From Prorocentrum cordatum (lineage: Eukaryota; Sar; Dinophyceae; Prorocentrales; Prorocentraceae): a DNA stretch of 64,000 nucleotides. Made by a program: the position numbers and the translations under genes. The notes under the pieces were generated by a model. That model worked only from the letters and a program-made list of their open reading frames with translations. It was not told the origin of the DNA and made no database searches. Location: contig CAUYUJ010002078.1 in assembly GCA_963575745.1 (NCBI GenBank), positions 12,501-76,500 on the forward strand, read 5' to 3'. Positions 19,111 to 29,354 of the stretch are shown piece by piece; the stretch's first letter is position 1; each line of letters starts with the position of its first letter.

Positions 19111-19257
19111 CTCGGGGATGGACGAAACCCCGTTTAATAAAACGTGGTTTAGTGAAAACGACCTGAGGCCCAAACCTGGCGGGCGCAGGCCTGGAAAATG
19201 ACGGCCACGGCGCCATCTCGAGAACCGAAAACGGGCAACTCGCTAATCGACGTGTCA
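19111..19257 (+). repeat. 150 bp dispersed repeat, copy 3
   Basis: Full-length match to 12437-12582, ending at the same CGCTAATCGACGTGTCA. AAGATGG-type units fill the gap between copies 2 and 3. Confidence 0.75.
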
Positions 19258-19284
19258 CTGTTGGGGGTTCTGTCCACCCCCGAG

Positions 19285-19440
19285 CTGCTCACAGGGAACG
19301 CGACGAACGAACGAACAAACGAACGCCGGAGTCGCGCGTGCTCCTCTGGGGAGCACGCCCGTGCGCATTAAGGCATGGCGTGGAGGCCGCGGCCTCGACG
19401 GGAAGATCTTCTATGTGAAACGTATGCCCGCTCATATGAT
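19285..19440 (+). repeat. GAAC-containing dispersed repeat, copy 1
   Basis: CGAACGAACGAACAAACGAA, then GTGGAGGCCG, GCCTCGA and CATATGA, corresponds to 23055-23200 (GAACGAACGAACAAACGCC, GTGGAGGCCGTAGCCTCGAT). Confidence 0.65.
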
Positions 19441-19898
19441 GACCACCACTCTGTGCACACAGCGGCCGGATCCATCGTAGGTCGTTCGTGCTGCTGTGCT
19501 CGCTAAGTCTACGTTGGGGGGCTGCCCTGAGTTGACAGCTGGTAGAGACAGGATCAGGGAAACAGTGGCAGCATCAGCTCGAAAGCTGGCATGTGAAGCA
19601 GCAGCTCTGGAGCAACCACACGCGCCACGCTTCCCGCGAGCCCCTCCGCTGTCCTTGGCCCTGCATCGCCCCCTGCGGCATCGGCTGGCCGATCACCATC
19701 CCGTACGGACCCGTGCCCGCTACCAGGCTCGCGCCGCCGCCAGCTGCCTGCGCCAGCGAATCAACTGCAGTGCCTGGCGCCGCTGAAGGCCAAGGGTCAG
19801 AACAGGGAAGCAGAAGGGGCACGAGGAGCAGCTTCCCCCGGGCGTCGCAGCGAGGGAGAATGATCAAGACAGATGAGCGAAGAGCGGAAAGGAAAAAA
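19441..19898. other. No recognisable gene upstream of poly(A)
   Basis: A 96-codon plus frame (19496-19786) has no known domain. The tail at 19899 makes it worth testing as a retroposed sequence. Confidence 0.35.
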
Positions 19899-19915
19899 AA
19901 ACAAAAAACAAAAAA

Positions 19916-19948
<33 letters not shown>
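19899..19948 (+). repeat. Poly(A) tract
   Basis: Interrupted A runs with single C, then 32 uninterrupted A at 19917-19948. This is the longest homopolymer I noticed. It is either a retroposition tail or a simple A-rich microsatellite. Confidence 0.85.
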
Positions 19949-19951
<3 letters not shown>

Positions 19952-20125
19952 ACAGTGAGGAGCACAGCGAGCCGCAAAGTGAGCAGCAACGTGGGAGGTG
20001 AGTGCTGGGTGGTGAGTGGCGCACGACCATGAGACATGGGTCAACTGTGGGGAGGGATCAGGAGCAGCACTCTCCAGCAGTGCAGCTGCAAAGGGAAAAC
20101 AGATTTGATCACCTGAGGAGGCGGA

Positions 20126-20273
20126 TATACACGTCGTTCATTTCTAATCGTGCTCATTTCTAAGTTTGCTCGTTTCTAGTTGTTCCTGGCCCCCTAGTGG
20201 CCAGGAAGAGGCCCAGGATAGAACAATTAGAAACGAAGAACTCTCGAAGAATTAGAAATGAACAATGTGTATA
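20126..20273. mobile_element. Foldback MITE, family 1 copy 1
   Basis: Terminal inverted repeats TATACACGTCGTTCATTTCT and its near-complement at the right end differ at about two of 22 positions. A second inner inverted repeat (CGTTTCTAGTTGTTCCTGGCC against GAACAATTAGAAACG) lies around CCCCCTAGTGG. A second copy is at 34726-34903. No coding capacity. Confidence 0.85.
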
Positions 20274-21420
20274 CTTCACGCTGGCTTCGTGCAGCAAGCG
20301 GCTGAGCGTGAGGGGCTGCCATCTACGAAGACAGGCTTCTTCCTAGAAGGGGCCCTGGGACACACAAATAAACAGACACAAAGAACAGGATTCCCAATAG
20401 TTTCCCATATTTTCTGAGTTTGTCTTCCCCCCCACTTCCCATGTTTTCCCATATTTTCTGGGGGATCGACGATGAATCGTGTCTGTGTGTTCTTTTCCCT
20501 CCTGATTCATCTCAGAAAGGGCCAGAGGCTTCAAAGTTCTGAGAAGCCCCGGACCCTTTCTAAGAAGCGGCCTGACTTTCTAGAAGACCGCCCCCATCTC
20601 CCCCAGACCTCCTTAGCGGGATCACGAGGGCTCCAGTTGCGACAGACCTCCCGAAGGACTCCCGAGTCCTGAAGCCAACATCCGAATTGCCCAAATGGCA
20701 ACATCCTTCTCACAGAACAAGCTTCAAATGCGCTGCCAGAGCGAGCTTGGCAAATTGGATGGAAAGCAGCAGCGCCTTGCATTGCATATGCAGCGTGCTG
20801 AGAGCTGACGCTCTGCTGGTTGGACACGCCATCCAAAGAGCTCAAGGGCAATTTCGTCGACGGGTCGGGCATATCGCGGAGCTGCTCCTCGGGAGAGCAA
20901 GAGGGTCAGGTGGGCCCTGCGGGGGCACACGAAGATGCCACTCCCATGACTGCCTCCCCCGCACACTTGCCCCTCCCATGCACACTCCCTCTGGATTTCC
21001 CCCCTCCCTTTCTCCTCCCTCCTCTGTCTCCATCCGATCTTCGCGCAAGGGGGGCCCCCCAAGGAACCGGGGGACGATCCGGGCAAGCCCCCTGGTACTG
21101 ACCCACCGATCTGGCAATAGTCCGCACCGCCCAACTGGAAGTACTTGCTGGACCTCTCCGTCGCGACGCGCGCGTTCGAGGCGGCGGCCCCAAGTAGCAC
21201 GCCGCCAGCATTATCGCCTCTCACGTCCGACGACGACTCCCCAAGCGCTTAGCCAGTAAGCCAGCTCCCAGAAGCCCAGGGGGGGGCGCCCAACTCCCAC
21301 CGTTGCGGGGCAACTAGTCTGTTGCCCCCAACGCCTGATACCGAAAGCGAAGACACCATTTCAGCACACCTTGGTATCCACGTGCCGCGTAACCCTCCGA
21401 CTGGCTGGGTTACCACTGTC
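20274..21420. other. 1.15 kb without a recognisable gene
   Basis: A repeated TTTCCCATATTTTCTG lies at 20400-20462. Overlapping frames on both strands at 20.7-21.2 kb have no domain I know. Confidence 0.45.
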
Positions 21421-21421
21421 A

Positions 21422-21498
<77 letters not shown>

Positions 21499-21731
21499 TC
21501 ATCATCACCGTCAGCACCATCATCATCATCAACAACATCATCAGCATCAACATGATCATCATCACCATCACCATCATCAGCACCATCATCATCATCAGCG
21601 TCATCATCGTCATCGTCATGATCATCATAATCAGCATCATCATCCATCATCATCATCATCAACATCATCATCATCATCATCCATCCATCCATCCATCCAT
21701 CCATCCATCCATCCATCCATCCATCCATCCA
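21421..21731. repeat. (TCA)n, (GCA)n and (TCCA)n microsatellites
   Basis: TCA at 21424-21475, a short CAG block, irregular TCA to about 21680, then about 14 perfect TCCA units to 21731. The tetranucleotide gives WMDG on the minus strand and IHPS on the plus strand. Confidence 0.95.
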
Positions 21732-23054
21732 ACGCGTATTGGAGTTGAGCGCCCCGAGCAGCACGCTGCCAGGACGACGCCCACCGTGCACCTGCGAAGA
21801 CAACTCTCCCGGTGCGGGCCCAGCAAGCCAACCGCCGGCCGCCCAGGGGGAGCTGCTCGACGAACTACTAACTCTGGGCTCCTTCGTAAACATGGCACGC
21901 GTCCAGCTGCAGAGTCCCGTCGCTGTCAGCAACGCCAGCAGTATCTGGGGTACCACCCCAACCACTGCCGTGCCAGCAACACCACCACCAGCATCTGGCT
22001 GTGGCGCCCCGATGAGCGGGCCACTGCCCTTGGAAAGAATTTGCCCAACCACTTGTGGAAACCTCTGTCTCCTCGTCACGCAGGCCCTGCGAAGCATCGA
22101 AGCGCACGAGCACCAAGCCCGAACTCATTCGGGGGGGGGCTGGCTGAGCTCCCTGCACGAGCTGGTCGAAGACAGTGGCCTTGCGCTGCATGCCGAAAGT
22201 CCAACCACAACAAGCTGCTGAGGCTGGGCCCGCGAGGTCGAACTGACTGCAGAGCTCATCCTCCACGCTGCCCAGCCATTCCCGCCAGCCTACCACGAGC
22301 CCGAGGTGCTACGACGCACTGCCCTCGGGCCAGCTCCATGAATGCTCCGCTGGCTCGGGCGAGCATCCTTCGCCCTCGCCGTGGGACATGGCTGCCACTT
22401 ATGACGAACCTGGACCGCGAGGTTCAACTATATGCCACTGCGCCAAGCCTCAACAAAGATGCGCGGTTCACTAGGCGTCGAACTGTGGAGAATGGCCCGC
22501 TGCACCAACAAGCCGAGACCTTGCGACACGACTACACAATATAGCTTCCGAGCTTGCCCTTTGGGCGGGTCTCGGACTGCCCGAAGAGAAGATGGCGCCC
22601 CCGAGCACGTTCGCCCAGCTCGCCATGTCGTCACTCCCCGCGGGAATTTCCCAGTCACCCCCCACTACCCAGGGCACCCGGGTACCTGAAGTCCCGCTAG
22701 GAGCTTGCCCAAGCTTCTGAGCAAGGTGATGCTGGTGCCCGCGAACCCTATGGCATCCACCAGGTGCACCAAGAGAAACATGATACCCCCTGGCACCGCC
22801 GTCTAAGCCTTGACCCCCGCGATCCTGTCATCCCAGTCTTTGACCAGGCCGCTCAGGTCGGTCGCTCAGGCTGTAGCAAGCTGCGCTAATGTGCTTAGCC
22901 ACACATGCCAAAATTCCAGCAGGGGTGCACAGGTCGTGCTTGCTTTTGACCATGCACGGCGTAGTCGCCGACCCAACCTTTTCAGCGCTATCCAACCAGA
23001 CACACTTCGTGATTCATCACCTTCACGTCTTCAGGCCTCCTGATCAGCAAGAAA
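21732..23054. other. 1.3 kb without a recognisable gene
   Basis: A 330-codon plus frame (21552-22544) and a 282-codon minus frame overlap here. Both are partly microsatellite-encoded and neither shows a domain signature. Confidence 0.4.
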
Positions 23055-23200
23055 ATGAGGGGCTGAACGAACGAACAAACGCCAGATCCGTGCGCACGCC
23101 GCGTGGGCACCCGCACGCACCCGTTTGGGCGTGGCGGTGGAGGCCGTAGCCTCGATGCGGAAAAAAACATCTGGCGTGTCTGAGGAACATGCAATGCGAG
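23055..23200 (+). repeat. GAAC-containing dispersed repeat, copy 2
   Basis: Homologous to 19285-19440 by GAACGAACGAACAAACG and the GTGGAGGCCG-GCCTCGA block. Confidence 0.65.
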
Positions 23201-23666
23201 ATACGTAAAAAATAGGAAAGGAGGGAGGGGGGGGAGGTCCTTGGAGTCGGTGTCGGCGCGGAGCCTCTCGAGCCTCCAATCACAAACAGCCTGAACGAAT
23301 TGCGGCACGCCTGACTAGCCCAAGTATTGGCACCCACGGCGAAGAACGTCCGAGCTGCTTCGGAACTCGACGCTCATCTCCTTCCCCTTGTGTGCCTGAT
23401 CTTACCCGCGCTGCTGTCATTCGCCTGCAACTTTGATAGCCTTTTTGGTCCCACGGCAAACAAACCCCCAAACAGCATGTGCTGCACCACGTCGCCCCGC
23501 ACAAACGACCCGCAACTTTGATAGCGTTGGGGGCCTCCGTGGCCGCCCGCCTGATCGCCTCAGATCTCTCGGCGCCGTCGTCGTCTGCGCTCCCCTTGGG
23601 CGTCATCGAAGCCGCTGCAGTGGCCGCTGCTTCGTGGAGCATGCAAAGAGTCTTCGTCTATGGTGA
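23201..23666. other. No recognisable gene
   Basis: A 120-codon minus frame (23280-23642) with regular Ala/Arg-rich sequence is present. I cannot assign it. Confidence 0.4.
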
Positions 23667-23833
23667 GGGCATTGGATAAGGAACCCTTGAAGGAGGAATC
23701 CAAGGTCTGGAAGCCGGTGAAACTCCGATCGTGGATCGGCCATGGATAACACTTCCGCCCTCATCAGATAAGGAATCCCCCAGGGTCTGAAGGCTCCTGG
23801 GCCCATTCCTTAACGAATGCCCCCACCGTAGTT
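23667..23833 (+). mobile_element. MITE-like repeat, family 2 copy 1
   Basis: The ends GGGCATTGGATAAGGAA and the complement of TTCCTTAACGAATGCCC form terminal inverted repeats. Inside, AAGGAATCC...GGTCTGGAA occurs twice as a short direct repeat. Copies lie at 27987-28156 and 52723-52869 in the same orientation. Confidence 0.8.
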
Positions 23834-23974
23834 ACAGGCCGTCTGGCTCGCCGACGGGGATGCCAACTCCAGCGGCTCCTCCGCCTCCAGCTGCAGCAGC
23901 AGCACCAGCAGCAGGAGGAGCAGGGGCCTGGGCCCGTAGAAGAGCTTGCCGACACTCCCCTTCTCCGAGGACAG

Positions 23975-24140
23975 CCTTAGGTCGGGCATGTCCCCCTACA
24001 GGCTGATTTTGGGCGAAAATTGAAACATAGTCCAACAATATTCAAAAATACTAAGAAAATTGTAGAAAAATAATCTCCTGACTTTTTGTTTACTACTTTT
24101 GATATTTTTCCTCCTGTAGAGGAACATGCCCGATTTAAGG
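23975..24140. mobile_element. MITE, family 3 copy 1
   Basis: Terminal inverted repeats CCTTAGGTCGGGCATGTCC and GGAACATGCCCGATTTAAGG extend inward through CCCTACAGG/CCTGTAG. The core is AT-rich (24010-24110). Related copies are at 32890-33060 and, interrupted, at 43378-44589. 23834-23974 has no feature I recognise. Confidence 0.85.
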
Positions 24141-24790
24141 CCAGCCACTCTTTGAACCCACTGCCTGCATTGGACACCTGGTCCTCGGACAGCTGGCCGA
24201 GTTCGAGCGGCAGCCCAGGGCCTGAAACTGAGCCTGAGGACTTTCCACCTCTTCCTCCTCCTTCTCCGAGCTGCTGCTCGAACAACACTTTGGCCTCGTC
24301 CTGCAAGCGCTGCACCGCAGGACCCGCTCCTTTGCGTGCCGCGTCCATGTCTGCCATTTCCTTGTCCAGCGCCTCCTTGCATTGGCAACTTCTTCGCGCC
24401 AACAGCATGGGCCATGCGTACATTGGCATACTGATGCCTTCGCCAGCCTCTGGGAAATGTGCATCTGGACTGGCTGAGGGGGCTCCGCCGCGTTGAGGAG
24501 TTCCGGCACTTCGCTGACACTATTGTCCGCAGGCTCCTTGTCAGCCTCGAAGACGGCTAACTTGGAGGTATTGCGCCAATACTGCAACCGACTCTGCCAC
24601 TTCCTACTGCTGTCAGAGACACCTGATCGCCCACGTTGGATGTCTCCGACTTGGGCTTCTGGCTCGGACCGTCTTTGCTGGAGGCGAGCTGTCTGAGCTG
24701 CTGCTGTATAGCCTTCAACGCCTTCGAGAGATCCAGGACTTCCTTGCTGGCTGCGGTGCTGAGTTGCCCTTTGCACCAAATTCAGTCGGG
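24141..24790 (-). pseudogene. Possible LINE ORF1 remnant
   Basis: Reading the minus strand, QLSTAASKEVLDLSKALKAI occurs in one frame. CQCKEALDKEMADMDAARKG with VQRLQDEAKVLFEQQLG occurs in another. Both are charged, heptad-like coiled-coil segments of the kind found in dinoflagellate LINE ORF1 proteins, in the expected order, but separated by stops and frame changes. It abuts the family 3 MITE exactly. The assignment rests on composition and pattern only. A host coiled-coil pseudogene is possible. Confidence 0.3.
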
Positions 24791-25362
24791 CTTTCGACCT
24801 GGCCTGTCCCCAGCGATAACCTTCTCATTTGCTGCGCGCGCCGCCTTGGCGCCCTCGGGAGAAGCCTCCTGTCTCACATCGCCTCAAACCAGCCGCACCC
24901 ATCCTCCACGCGGCATCAACTGCCCCTGCGCGCTCCTGAACTACCAGACGACATCGCTCGGATCCCCAACACGCCCCCACCAGGCTCCATTGCCCCCATC
25001 CCCACAAACACACCAACACACCAACACACACTCACAGAACCAAGATAACATCACACAAAACATCGCCCACATCCTTAACAAAACGCTGTCTCTCCTGAAC
25101 GGCCCAGGAGCTTCCAAGAACACCTTATCTTTGCGCCCCTTGGTGTAGGAGTCTTCGCGGCCTAGCGCGAGGTAGAACGAGAGAGATGTCATACCGAGGT
25201 GGGCTCCAGATAATTCCCAGAAGATCCAGGCAAGTATCCAGCAGCCCTCGCTTCTGGAGCCCGCGCGGAACGAGCGGGAATACTGGAGACCTTGGGGGCC
25301 ACAGAACCCTTGGAGCGCATCACTGTCACGGCTTCCTAATCTCCTGATGGAGAAGGAGTAAA
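24791..25362. other. No recognisable gene
   Basis: Includes a CACCAACACACCAACACACAC stretch at about 25010-25035. No domain recognised. Confidence 0.45.
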
Positions 25363-25435
25363 ACGAGGAAGAAGAAGAAGAAGAAGAAGAGGACGGGGAC
25401 AGATGAGGGGTAAAAGGAGGAGGAGGAGGAGTGAA
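25363..25435. repeat. (GAA)n/(GGA)n purine tract
   Basis: GAAGAAGAA at 25367-25390, then GGAGGAGGAG at 25416-25431. Confidence 0.9.
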
Positions 25436-25489
25436 AGGTAGCGGGACCGACCCCAAAATCCGCCGACCCCTTGAAAGTTGCTCACCGTT

Positions 25490-25640
25490 CGGCCCGATTC
25501 TACAACATCGTCTGGATTCTTCTGGATTCCTCTGGGCTCCTCGGGGCTCCTCCAGATTCCTCCAGATCAACTTCCTCCACATCCCTCGGGATTCCTCCAG
25601 ATTCCACAGGGTTTCTCATCAGTGCTTCAGATTTCTCAGA
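25490..25640. repeat. CTCC/TTCC AGATT repeat
   Basis: Degenerate 12-15 bp units (GATTCCTCCAGATTCC, GGGCTCCTCGGGGCTCC). A pyrimidine-rich minisatellite. Confidence 0.6.
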
Positions 25641-25699
25641 AATACCAGTGCCACCCAGGACAGCTCTAGAGGACCCCAAAACGAATTCTCGAGAAAGAA

Positions 25700-26050
25700 C
25701 TCGGACCTACATTTCAGGCCCGCAAGGAGCCCTCAGAAGCCCAAGCACCCCAAAAGGGCCAGCGGTGCGGCGTGTGGAACGATGCTCCGCGGCAGCGTTT
25801 TTCGGCGAACGCCTTAATGCAGCGCATTTCGGCGAACGCGAAAAGATCCAAAGAGACCCACAAGACGCCAACTGCGGCCCCGAGAGGCCCCCAAGATGGT
25901 CTCCAAAAGGGCTCGATGGCGCAAGAGCTCCCCAAGAAGCCCAAGCCCCAGAAGATCCCAAAGGGGCCCCCAAAAGAGGCCCCAAAGAGGCCCCGAAATG
26001 GCCCTGAGAAACCACCAAGAGGCCCGCGGAATTGCATACGAATGGCACGT
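25700..26050. repeat. GGCC/AAGA-rich dispersed repeat, copy 4
   Basis: GAGAGGCCCCCAAGATGG, CCCCAAAAGAGGCCCC units, in the orientation of 14.7-15.4 kb. Confidence 0.7.
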
Positions 26051-26319
26051 CGTTTCAATGCTCATCGGGGTTTGAACTTGGCGTTGCCTTGTGCTGACAC
26101 GCGGTGAATGCCAATTGCCCTCGTGGAAATTCGCACGCTCGCCCCGGCGCTGAAACGGAGAGGAGGAGCATCCGCCCCCCCGGTGGCGCTGGCAGCGTCC
26201 CAGGACGGGCAGAACAGCACAACAGAACAGCGTGGCAGACGAGCAGGGCAAACCACCCAACGACCAGTCCTAACGCGCGCCGGACGTGCACCCCTGGCAA
26301 AGCGAAAGGAGACTATGTT
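26051..26319. other. Spacer between two opposed repeat copies
   Basis: Single-copy-looking DNA with no recognised feature. It separates GGCC/AAGA-family DNA in one orientation (25.7-26.05 kb) from the opposite orientation (26.32-26.78 kb). Confidence 0.5.
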
Positions 26320-26780
26320 TTTGGCCACCTCGGGCCCTCTTTGGAGTTCTCTTGAAGCCCTCTTGGGCCGTCCTGGGGCCCTTCTGGGTCGCCTTGAGGT
26401 GCGCTCGCTTGGGGCCCTCTCGGGGCTCTCCCGAGCTGCCTTGGGGCTTTCTTGGGCCGTCTTGAGACCCTCTTGGGCTGTCTTGGGGCTCTTTTGGGCC
26501 TCCTTGGAGCTTTCTTGGAAGCCTCTTGGGCCGTCTTGGGGCGGCTTGTGGGACATCTTGAACCGTAGTGGGCCGTCGGAAGCCCAAAAGGCGAGAACCA
26601 GAAAAACCTTCGAAAACCTCATAGGGAAATTTGCAATCCTGGGTTCCCCTGGCCGTCTTGGAGGTCATCCTGGAGCACTCTCGGGGCGTCTTGGAAGCAA
26701 TTTGGGCCGTTGGAGACGCCGCGGGAGCCGTCCAAGAGTCCTGGAGGGCGTCTTGGGGACTCGTGGCCGTGTGGAGCCGC
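26320..26780. repeat. GGCC/AAGA-rich dispersed repeat, copy 5 (inverted)
   Basis: CTTGGGGCCCTC, TCTTGGGCCGTCTTG units: reverse complement of copy 4. Confidence 0.75.
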
Positions 26781-27219
26781 CTTGACGGCGGTCTGGGCGC
26801 TCGCGGGGGCGGATCTGGGGTCTCCCAGCAAACGGACGGGGCCTCCCACCACACCTTTGCGGTAGAGCTTCCAGCCCGGGGGGCCCTCGGTCAGGTCGCC
26901 CGTTATAAGTACATGTGTATGCGCAATCATGTATGTGTGGATATCTCTCTCTCATGCTTGTTCTCTCTCCCTCTCTCTCTCTCTCTCTCATCCGTGTGAT
27001 CTACATCTACATACGTGTGTACATGTATGTGTATATATCTAAAATATGTTTGTATCGCTCGCTCGTGCTAGTCTGCCCCTATCGAATGTACATGCTCCTC
27101 CGCCTGGGCCTCCTATTGCCCGTCTCTGCACCTGCACGTTCCAAGCCCGTCTTGAAAACCTCTCACCTGTCGCCCCGTGCCAGGCGGGCGCCAGCACCCT
27201 GAGGAGGGCAGGCTCTCGG
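26781..27219. other. (CT)n tract; otherwise nothing recognised
   Basis: A CTCTCTCT tract lies at 26943-26990, followed by TACATACGTGTGTACATG. No gene seen. Confidence 0.6.
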
Positions 27220-27292
27220 CAGGAAAGAGCAGGAGGAGGAGGGCAACGAGGAGGAGGAGGAAAAGGAGGAGGAGGAGGAGGAGGAGGAGCGC
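27220..27292. repeat. (GGA)n purine tract
   Basis: GGAGGAGG at 27230-27291, partly interrupted. Confidence 0.85.
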
Positions 27293-27448
27293 CACCGATC
27301 CCCAGAGAAACGGCCCCTAGAGATCTGGAGGAGGCACCCGCCAGGGGGCTCACCAAACCTAGGGGGCTCAACAAACCTACAGCCACCGGGCTACCATAAG
27401 GAACGCGCAACAACAAGGCCGGCCAAGCGGGGGGCGTCCAAGATCAGA

Positions 27449-27582
27449 GGCGACGATAGGGGCGAATAGCCCAGGGGAAAGCAATACATGTATCCAGGGG
27501 CACCGATGATCGATGTCTTCGACAAGGCTCCCGGGCGAATACTGTAATGCCCGCCCCTGGGCTATTCGCCCTTATCGTCGCC
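27449..27582. mobile_element. MITE with 29 bp terminal inverted repeats
   Basis: The left end (GGCGACGATAGGGGCGAATA, continuing GCCCAGGGG) is complementary to 27554-27582 with one mismatch in 29. The internal 76 bp has no coding signal. No other copy was noticed in the window. Confidence 0.9.
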
Positions 27583-27986
27583 GCCGACAAGAGGGAGGGG
27601 CGCAAATCATGGCCGGCGGCATGCGCGCGGCCCAGGGGGGGGGCAGGGACGTAACGAAATAAGAAGAGGCGCCATGAAACCTGGGAGGATAGCATGGCCC
27701 CCGCCATGATATCCACCCCCCCCTAGTCATCACCCCCCACTTTGCCGCCCCCGACGACAGGGGACGAAGGGGCTTGTCTGGCCACGGTGGGCCCAGGCGA
27801 CAGAAGGGCTGCTCCACGACATGAATCCAAGGAAACAGCGCGAAAACCCGAGCCCCTCCTAGGACGGCCTCGGGTTCGGGACGGGCGTGAAGGGGAGCAT
27901 TTGTTGGGAGCGCGGCTGAGGATGTGCGGGGTGCGGCGAGTGACTTGTGTGACGAGTGAACCCGAACCCTGTTCATGAACGTACGG
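27583..27986. other. No recognisable gene
   Basis: GC-rich, with overlapping short frames only. Confidence 0.5.
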
Positions 27987-28156
27987 TGCGGGCATTGGAT
28001 GAGGAACCCTTAGATAAGTAATCTAGGGTCTGGAACCCAGTAAAACGCCAATCGTGGATTGGCCATGGATATCACCGCCGCCCTTATTTGATAATGAAGC
28101 CCCCAGGGTCTGAAGCCTCCTGGGCACATTCCTTAACCAAGGCCCCGACCGTAATA
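27987..28156 (+). mobile_element. MITE-like repeat, family 2 copy 2
   Basis: GGGCATTGGATGAGGAACCC, GGCCATGGATATCACCGCCG and CATTCCTTAACCAAGGCCCC match copies 1 and 3 in order. Confidence 0.8.
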
Positions 28157-29190
28157 CACGAAAAACCGAGCCCTCCCGAACCCAGAGCGGTCTTTCTTTC
28201 AGCGTCTTGACTGTACGGGGGCTCCCTTCAGGGAGTTCCCCTCTGGCGCTGCGCCCGGCAGGCCAGGGCGACGCTCCGATCTCCAACAGGCTCCTTGTTG
28301 TGGGCGTAGCGACAGGACTCGTTGTTGCCTCACGACGGGGGGGGCACAGAGACATGACAGAGGCGCGGGAGGTCCAAGAGAAGCGAACACGAGCATACTG
28401 CATGTGCTTGTCATGTAGAGCACAAGCCCCTGGAAAGTACAAGGTACGCGTCCGCATACGGCCACGATGCACACAGTTAAAGGACACGATGCACTGCGCC
28501 AGCACTACGACGCAATGCACATGAACGCGGTTTGTTGCGCGTGCTCGCGAAAGGGCGGTACTGTCGCCCGTGTGCGCTTGCGCCAAAGCGTGCTTACTCA
28601 AGCGGGTGAGTATTCGCGCGCGCACGAGCCTGAGCACGTGTCGACCTCATCTGGGCAATGATACAACCCCAAGCACAGGCAAGTCCACGCATGGATTCGT
28701 GAAAAAAGAAACGTAAACCAGGAATGGCTGGCGGACCATGCCAACAAGCGGAGCGACAGAAAAAGAGCTGCGCGCTGCTAACACAACTCTCGATCATGAT
28801 GGGGTCAGCGCTCGGCTGGTCTCATGAAATATCTGTGAGCTCGCGGGAAGGCTGTTCCCTCTACCGACGTGCAGCATACACGGGTCTCTCGTCCGAGTCC
28901 ACCAAACCTTTCTCCGCACGTCCACCCCCCCACCCGCGAAGAGTGGCCCGAATGAGTCAGGCAAGTACGACTCAAGGGTTCTGCCATGAGGGACAGGGGT
29001 ACCGATGGGAACGGATCCTGGACGCTGGCGCTTTCCATGGGACCAGCTTCTCACTCCGAGTCGTTGGTTGACGGTCCTGGCGCCTGGAAGGGACTGGGAA
29101 GGGACGGGCGAAGCGGCGAGGCCGAAAGCGTCGGAAGAAGTGAAGAGCCCCTTCTCTCAGCACCCCTGCGCGCTCAGGGCCCCCCTTCCT
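28157..29190. other. 1 kb without a recognisable gene
   Basis: No repeat, RNA gene or domain recognised. Frames are short and overlap on both strands. Confidence 0.45.
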
Positions 29191-29354
29191 GGACCAGAAA
29201 ACAAAACGGCACCACCCCACCTACGGCCCCACAGGCCGTAGCGTATGTCAGGACGTCTGGCGTGGGTTTCTGCATGGTATACGCCACGGCCCCCGATGGA
29301 CCGTAACGCAACATGGCAGGCCGTAGGTGGGGTGGTGTCGTTTGTTTTTTGGCC
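29191..29354. mobile_element. MITE with about 36 bp terminal inverted repeats
   Basis: The left end (GGACCAGAAAACAAAACGGC, then ACCACCCCACCTACGGCC) is complementary to 29319-29354 except for a 2 bp gap and a few changes. The interior carries a further weak inverted pair around GGCCGTAGCGTATG and GGTATACGCC. Confidence 0.85.
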
